DNA of 64,000 nt from Verticillium longisporum (taxonomy: Eukaryota; Ascomycota; Sordariomycetes; Glomerellales; Plectosphaerellaceae), in NCBI GenBank assembly GCA_019188255.1, contig JAETXT010000004.1:4216001-4280000 (forward strand), in the 5' to 3' direction. Shown in pieces: positions 58,141 through 64,000 of this stretch. The notes below the pieces were generated by a model, which saw only the letters and a list, made by a program, of their open reading frames with translations, was not told where the DNA came from and ran no database searches. Every line of letters starts with the position of its first letter. The stretch's first letter is position 1. A program made the translations under genes and the position numbers.

Positions 58141-61100
58141 CTTATAATAATTAATTAAGGGAATAAACCTATATTTATTATAGCTAATACTTAAATCTAT
58201 TTATAAAAAGGGGCTTTTATTATTTATAAAGAGTATTTTTATAATAATAGTAAATCTTTATCTATTTCTAACCCTCTCTATTTCGGTAATAATAATAATA
58301 ATAAAGTTAGATTACTTCTTAATAATAACCGACCTCTAAGACCTACTTTCCCGATAATTTATAAGAATATTTAACTTCCTTAGCCTAGAATAATAATTTA
58401 TAAGAATATAATTAATTATTCATTTACTTTAAAAGTATAGAATATTCTAATTTAAAGCCTTTCTTTTAATTAATTTAAATTAATCTTCAAGAGTATTCTT
58501 AAAAAGGTAATAAATAATAAAAGATTAATAATAATATTAATATTAAAATCGAATAGTGCTCTTAGATTTATAGGGGATAATTTCTAGGAGTTCCTAATTC
58601 ATTATAAAGATATTTATTATTTAGCTAGCTTTAAAGAGAAAGAGAAGGTTATAAATATTATTATCTATATTAATAAAAATACTAAATACTTTATTAAATT
58701 ATTTATAAAAATAATATAAACTAAGGGAATAATATTTACTAAGATTATATAATATATTAGGAAGAAGTAAGATTAGTTTTCTAATAATAAAGAGAACTCT
58801 ATTATTTAAATTAGAATATTATATAATTATAAATAATTATTTAAGGATTTAAAAGAATTTAATAAAGCCTATTAATTAATATTAAAATTTATAATTATAG
58901 CGAGGAAGTAGAAGCTTAACCCCCTATTTAATAATAAATTAATTAATATTAATTATAGGATAATTAAAGCTAAGATATTTATAAAAATCGCTAATAGCTA
59001 TAATATTAAAATTAGAAACCTCTTAAATTAATTAATATTTAATAAATTCTAAGATATAGTTAAATATTTAGAAAAAGAGAAAAGAGATATTTAGAAGTTT
59101 AAAATAATATTAAATTACTTTAATTAAGATAATAATAATATTAAGAAATTTATAAAACCTTTATTAATAATCTTTATATAGAAGATATAAATTAAGGATT
59201 CTAAGCTTAATAATTTAATAATCTAATTTTAAGCTTTAATTATAGAATATAAAATAGGAATATAGAAATCTTATTTAAGGACTCTAATAATTATTTAAGA
59301 ACTCTTAAAGATTATTTTAAAGGAGAACTTAATAATTATAAAAGTTAATAGAGGAAATAAGCTAATCGCTTATTTATTAATACTCTAGATTATAAATTTA
59401 ATAATTGAGCTAGTTCTTCTTATTATAATTCTCTTAAGAACCTTTAATTAGTTTAATAGAATAGCTTATATTATAAATTTAGGGTTATAAAGATAAAGCT
59501 TATATTAATAGAATAAATATTAATAAAGTAATTATTAATAGATATAATAATAGTATAATAGCTATTAATAATTATAAGCCTTCTAATTAAGCTAATAATA
59601 ATAATAATACCCCTATTTAAAGGAGGATAATTAATTTACGAACTAATATTAATATAGAGACTTATACCCCCCTCCTTTAATATATAGGTCTTATATCTAT
59701 TATAGAGGTCTCTATTACTTAAAGGACTATATACTATAAAGGGCCGATTTCGAGGCTTAGCTAATTAAGTTCGTAATATTATATTATTATATTAATAGAA
59801 GAGATAATTAAGAATTAATATTATTATAATTTATAATCGAGGGCTAAAACTAAGGTTACTTTAATTAATATAATATCTTTAAATAAATAATTATAATAGG
59901 CTAGCCCTTAGCCTCTTAAATATAAAAAGAGCTTAAAGGACGGACCTTTAATTTAATTACTCTATTCCTATTCTCTAATATCTATTAGAAGATAAGGAAT
60001 ATATTATAAAACCCTTAAGCTAGAAACTTAATTTATAGCTAAATTAACCTTATAAACTAGTACCTTAGAGGACTTCTTAATTTTAGGAATAGGATATATA
60101 AAAATATAATCGATAAAACCTAAAGGAGAGTTTTCCCTATATCGACTAGATATAATAAAGAGGTCCGCTTTTAGGAAATTAACCCTCTTCTAACCTTAGA
60201 GCTAGTATATAAAGAGATTAAGATAATAGATACGATTAATAGCTATAAAGGCCCTTTATTAAGTAATATTAAGAGGATATAAAAGTTAATAATAGCTATT
60301 CGCGAAAAGCTTATTAAATAGTTCTAATAATAAGAATATAAAGTCCTTTATAATTACTATATTATTATAGACTCTAAGCTTTAGAAGATTAAATAGGAGT
60401 ATATTTTAGGGATAGACTTAGAATATAGATAGCTCCTAATAATATACTTTAAAGTCTTCTATTTATTCTATAATAATATATAGCTTTTAAAGAGGAGAAG
60501 AATTAACTTTATAATAGGATTATCTATAAAGCCTAATTAAGTTAATATAAATATTACTTTAAGCCTTAAACCCTTTATAATATAAAAGAAGGAGCTTATA
60601 GTCTAGGAATTTAAGAACTTTAATATATTTTTAGCTATTATTATATAATAATAGACTTTATTTATTAGCTTAATTAGGATAGACTTATTTAAAGTATTTA
60701 ATATATATATCTTTATAGTAATCGATTTAAGGGTATAACTTAATATCGTTTCTAAAGATATTATAAATATCTTTAACCTCTTTTATAGAATCTATAAATT
60801 AAATATTAAAATATAATCTATTATATTAAAAGAACTAAAAGGGGTAATCGATTATATATTTAAAAACCTATAAATTAATAAATATTAATAGCCTATTATC
60901 TTCTAAATTATAATAATTAAGGATTATATATTTAATATATTATTAAAAGAGCTATTCTTCGCTTAGATATAAATAATATTTAATTATATTAAGGACTAAA
61001 TATATATTAATTTCGTATTTAGAAGTTCGAGGATTATAGTCCTAATTAGCTATATTAGACCCTTCAAGAAGGAAAACTTAAAGGATATCTATTTAGACTT

Positions 61101-62149
61101 CTTATTTAAGAGAATATAGATATTATTAATTAATTAGAGTAATAATAAAAGCGAAAGTATTAATTTAAAGTATTTAAATAATAATACTATTCTAGCTATT
61201 ATTAAAAGGAGATATTAAAGGGATATTCGAGAATTATATCTAAGTAGCTAGGAATTAAATAGTTCGCTTAATTAGATACCTTCTTATAAATCTATTAATA
61301 TAAATAAAGGGGATACTATTCTAAAGATACTTTTAAAGGCTTAAATAATTAATATTATTAATAAAACTCTTTCTTTAAAAGTTATCCCTATTATTCCCTT
61401 AATTAGGAAAGCTATTACTTAGATTAATAATTAGGGAATAGCTTATATTTATTATAATATATTTAAGGAATTATTAGGAAAAGTATTCTTTAATTTAATA
61501 TATATTATTTTAATTAAATAAAAAGTATAATAAGATATTAATTAAGCTAATATATTTTATATTCTTAAGGATAAAGAATAATAAACCTAGAAAGTTTCTT
61601 CGATTATAGAGCCTTTAAGGAATACTAGGAAAGTCTATATTATATATAAAAAGAAGGCCGATAAAGTAAACCTAATTAATAATAAGCTATCTAATAATAG
61701 TATATTTAAGAATAACCCCCTCTAGAAGGTTAAGAAGTTAGCTATTATCCTATTCAAGTAATATATAATAGATAAAGGCCCTTTTAAAGGCCTAATTATA
61801 TTAAAACTCTTAGATATTAGGCTATAATTAAGGCTTATAATATAGAGATTATAGAATATTATAGACTCTTATAAATACCTCTAATTAAGGGAATAGAATA
61901 TATTAAAATAAATCCTTTTAAATAGAGAAGCTATATTAGCTTAGGACTTTACTAAGTATAGAAGCCTTAATTATAACATTATTCTTTTATAAAAGATAAA
62001 GTTAATCTTTTATAAAGCTTAATAAGTAAAATATATTTTACTTCTAAAGGCCCTTAAGAAATTAATTATCGAAATACTAAGGGAATACTTTAAGAGAGGG
62101 GTTATTAAGGAAAGCTATACTTTATATACCTTAATTCCTAGTTTAGAAG

Positions 62150-63190
62150 AAGGATAGAAAGATAAAGCTTATTAATTTAGCTATATATATTAATAGGGTT
62201 ATAATAAGGGATACTTTTATACCCTTAAATAGAGACGATTTCTTAGAAGAGTTTATAATATATAAGCTTATTTCCTTCTTTAATTTCTTTAATAGATATA
62301 ATTAAGTATTATTTAATAAGATTAATAAAGATATAATAATATTTATAACTTCTATTAGCCTATATAGAATATATATCCTCCTTTAAAGAGCTATTAATTT
62401 AATAGTATAATTTATATATATAATAATAAGAATCCTCTATAACTTTATCCTATACTATTACTATACCTTTATAGATAATATTATTATTAAAAGTCTAATT
62501 ATTAATTATAGAAATAAGGACTTAATTCTAACAATATATTAAATTATTATAGAACATTTTTAACATATTAATAAAGTCTTTATTAATATTAAGCTTTTAG
62601 GGTATATTATTTTAAAAGTAAAAAGCTAATAAGCTTAAGAATTAGCTATTATAATTAGCTATATTTATAATATTTTAAATCGTTCCCTTAATCTAACTAA
62701 GATTATTAAATTCTAGAAATAGATAAAGTATAATAATATCTCGTTATTTAGATCTTTCCTAGGATTAAAAACCTTTTATTAAATTTAGATTAAGTACTTT
62801 AATATTAAATATAGCCCTTTTATAGATCTATTAAAGAAGAATATTCTATTCTATTAATTATAATTATAATAAGAAGCTATAGATATTATTAAAGCTAAAC
62901 TTATAAGCTCTCCAATCTTAATCTTAATCGATTATAGCCCTAAGGGGGGAATTATCTACTTCTATATAAATATAAGCCTTAAAGGCTAAGGAGCCGTTCT
63001 AGGATAATAGATTAATTAGGAATAGGTAGTCTCGAAGTACGAAAATAGCTATTAGGATATAGCTAAATAGAAATATAATTCTAGGAAGCTAGAACTTAAA
63101 GGAGTACTAAAAGCCTTAAAGCGCTTAAGGAATTATTTATATAATATTTACTTTATTTTAGAAATTATTAAACTAATATTAAGGGATTAC
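62150..63190 (+). pseudogene. Ty3/gypsy pol remnant 2 (RT and RNase H)
   Basis: A second, distinct gypsy lineage on the plus strand. RT remnants include DFLEEFI near 62.24 kb and FIDNIIIKS at 62468 on (a YxDD box with the second Asp lost). RNase H remnants read SSPILILIDYSPKGG, KGxGAVLG, SKYENSY, KYNSRKLELKGVLKALKRLRNYLY (62.9-63.15 kb), the form found in fungal elements with a KYDATKRECRGVLKALKK box. Many stops. The rest of the element continues towards or beyond 64000. Confidence 0.82.
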
Positions 63191-64000
63191 CTAGGTCGGT
63201 AATTACTATATAGGATTCACTAATATAGTAATTACTAGGGCTAGGATTTATAGCTCTTAGGAGTACGTAATTTATAGCTTATATAATTAGTAAATTAGAT
63301 AAGTATATCTAATTTATATAGGTAGCGGTAATTTAGAGAAATAGAATTATTAATAATTATAACCCTTATATTACCTACCCTACCGATTTAGAGCTCTTAA
63401 GCATAGCTAAAGTAATAAATTAGGGTTTATATAAATAGTAAAGCCCTCTTAATACTAATTAGTATTATATTTAACGTAATATAGAATAGCTAGAGCTAGA
63501 GAAGTTAGGATCGATCCTACGGATAGTAAATTCGCTATATATAAGCTTATCGGTTATACTTTATAAGTAATCGTAAGAGTACTATTTATTTTAAGTATTT
63601 TAGGACTCTTATAAGAGCTTAATAATAGGGGAATCCCTTATTATATAATCTATAAGAGTACCGTCTACTTTGAGTACCTTAGGACTCCTATGCTTAAGAT
63701 TACTACTTAGGCTATATTATTAGCTACTAAACCCGATAAATAAAGCTCTATAGAATAGTTAATTAGCTATAATAAAGCTTTAATAAAATTAGCGATAATA
63801 AGCTCCTTAGATTATAATAATAGCTCTATAATAGAGCTAGAGAATATTAAAAAGATATAATAGGAGTTCGATAATATTCTAGAAGAACTTAGTATATTAC
63901 GCTTAATATAGAAGGTTAGGAAGGGTCTCGATATTAACTTTATCGTTAATAGAATAGAATTATAATTCCCTAGATTACTAGATTTAGTATCTATAGATCT

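Larger units (their letters stand above)
54090..64000. mobile_element. RIP-degraded AT-rich block of nested or tandem Ty3/gypsy retrotransposons
   Basis: Composition changes sharply at about 54080 and stays extremely AT-rich to the window edge. All frames contain many TAA/TAG stops; CpA and TpG are scarce and TpA abundant. Two separate plus-strand reverse transcriptase regions can be read through the mutations (56.4-56.8 kb and 62.2-62.5 kb), so at least two elements are present. LTR boundaries could not be fixed by eye. Confidence 0.85.

Noticed and set aside
60700..61300. A copia-type integrase remnant
   Set aside because: Some strings look suggestive, but after RIP no diagnostic motif can be read with confidence, so only the gypsy calls are kept.

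Overview
The window is nuclear DNA from a filamentous ascomycete, most likely a sordariomycete of the Hypocreales type. The reasons are: GC-rich genes with several short GT..AG introns (about 48-75 nt, CTAAC-like branch sites), gene families typical of Pezizomycotina (Zn2Cys6 factor, PTH11-like receptor, P450, NmrA-like protein, CBM1-tagged hemicellulases), TACCTAGG-rich intergenic DNA, and two very AT-rich blocks that read as transposons destroyed by repeat-induced point mutation (RIP). I do not name a species.

Layout. 0.4-8.1 kb: housekeeping genes: mitochondrial Isa1 (Fe-S assembly), Mgs1/WRNIP1 AAA+ ATPase, a secreted M6 metalloprotease and a beta-carbonic anhydrase. 10.4-15.4 kb: a 14-TM drug-efflux type MFS transporter, a low-complexity unknown protein and an EBP-family sterol isomerase. 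17.06-22.58 kb: one complete RIP-degraded DNA transposon with about 100-bp terminal inverted repeats, a 10-bp target duplication, a 128-bp perfect palindrome and many dispersed 11-bp motifs. 23.9-30.1 kb: a 1.2-kb-residue acidic low-complexity protein and a SET-domain protein with a signal peptide. 30.5-37.3 kb: a decaying accessory segment: a Zn2Cys6 regulator with a nonsense codon and a frameshift, divergent from an NmrA-like gene split by a solo LTR, then a small fungal protein, a second solo LTR and an APH-type kinase. 38.8-49.1 kb: a P450, a PTH11-like receptor, an anion:cation-symporter type MFS transporter with one in-frame stop, and a FAD-dependent oxidoreductase. 49.6-53.9 kb: a divergent hemicellulase pair (GH10 xylanase and GH43-type enzyme, both with a C-terminal CBM1) separated by an 860-bp foldback element. 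54.1-64.0 kb: RIP-mutated Ty3/gypsy retrotransposons, at least two, still recognisable by reverse transcriptase and RNase H motifs, running off the right edge.

Two signals cut across the window. First, at least six coding regions need a one-base correction, mostly in C runs, which points to homopolymer errors in the consensus as much as to pseudogenes. Second, the RIP footprint can be followed down to single catalytic or zinc-binding codons in the retroelements and to single TpG/CpA sites between the two arms of the DNA transposon. The most novel-looking structure is the set of 11-bp-phased, dyad-symmetric repeat clusters scattered through the 5.5-kb transposon.
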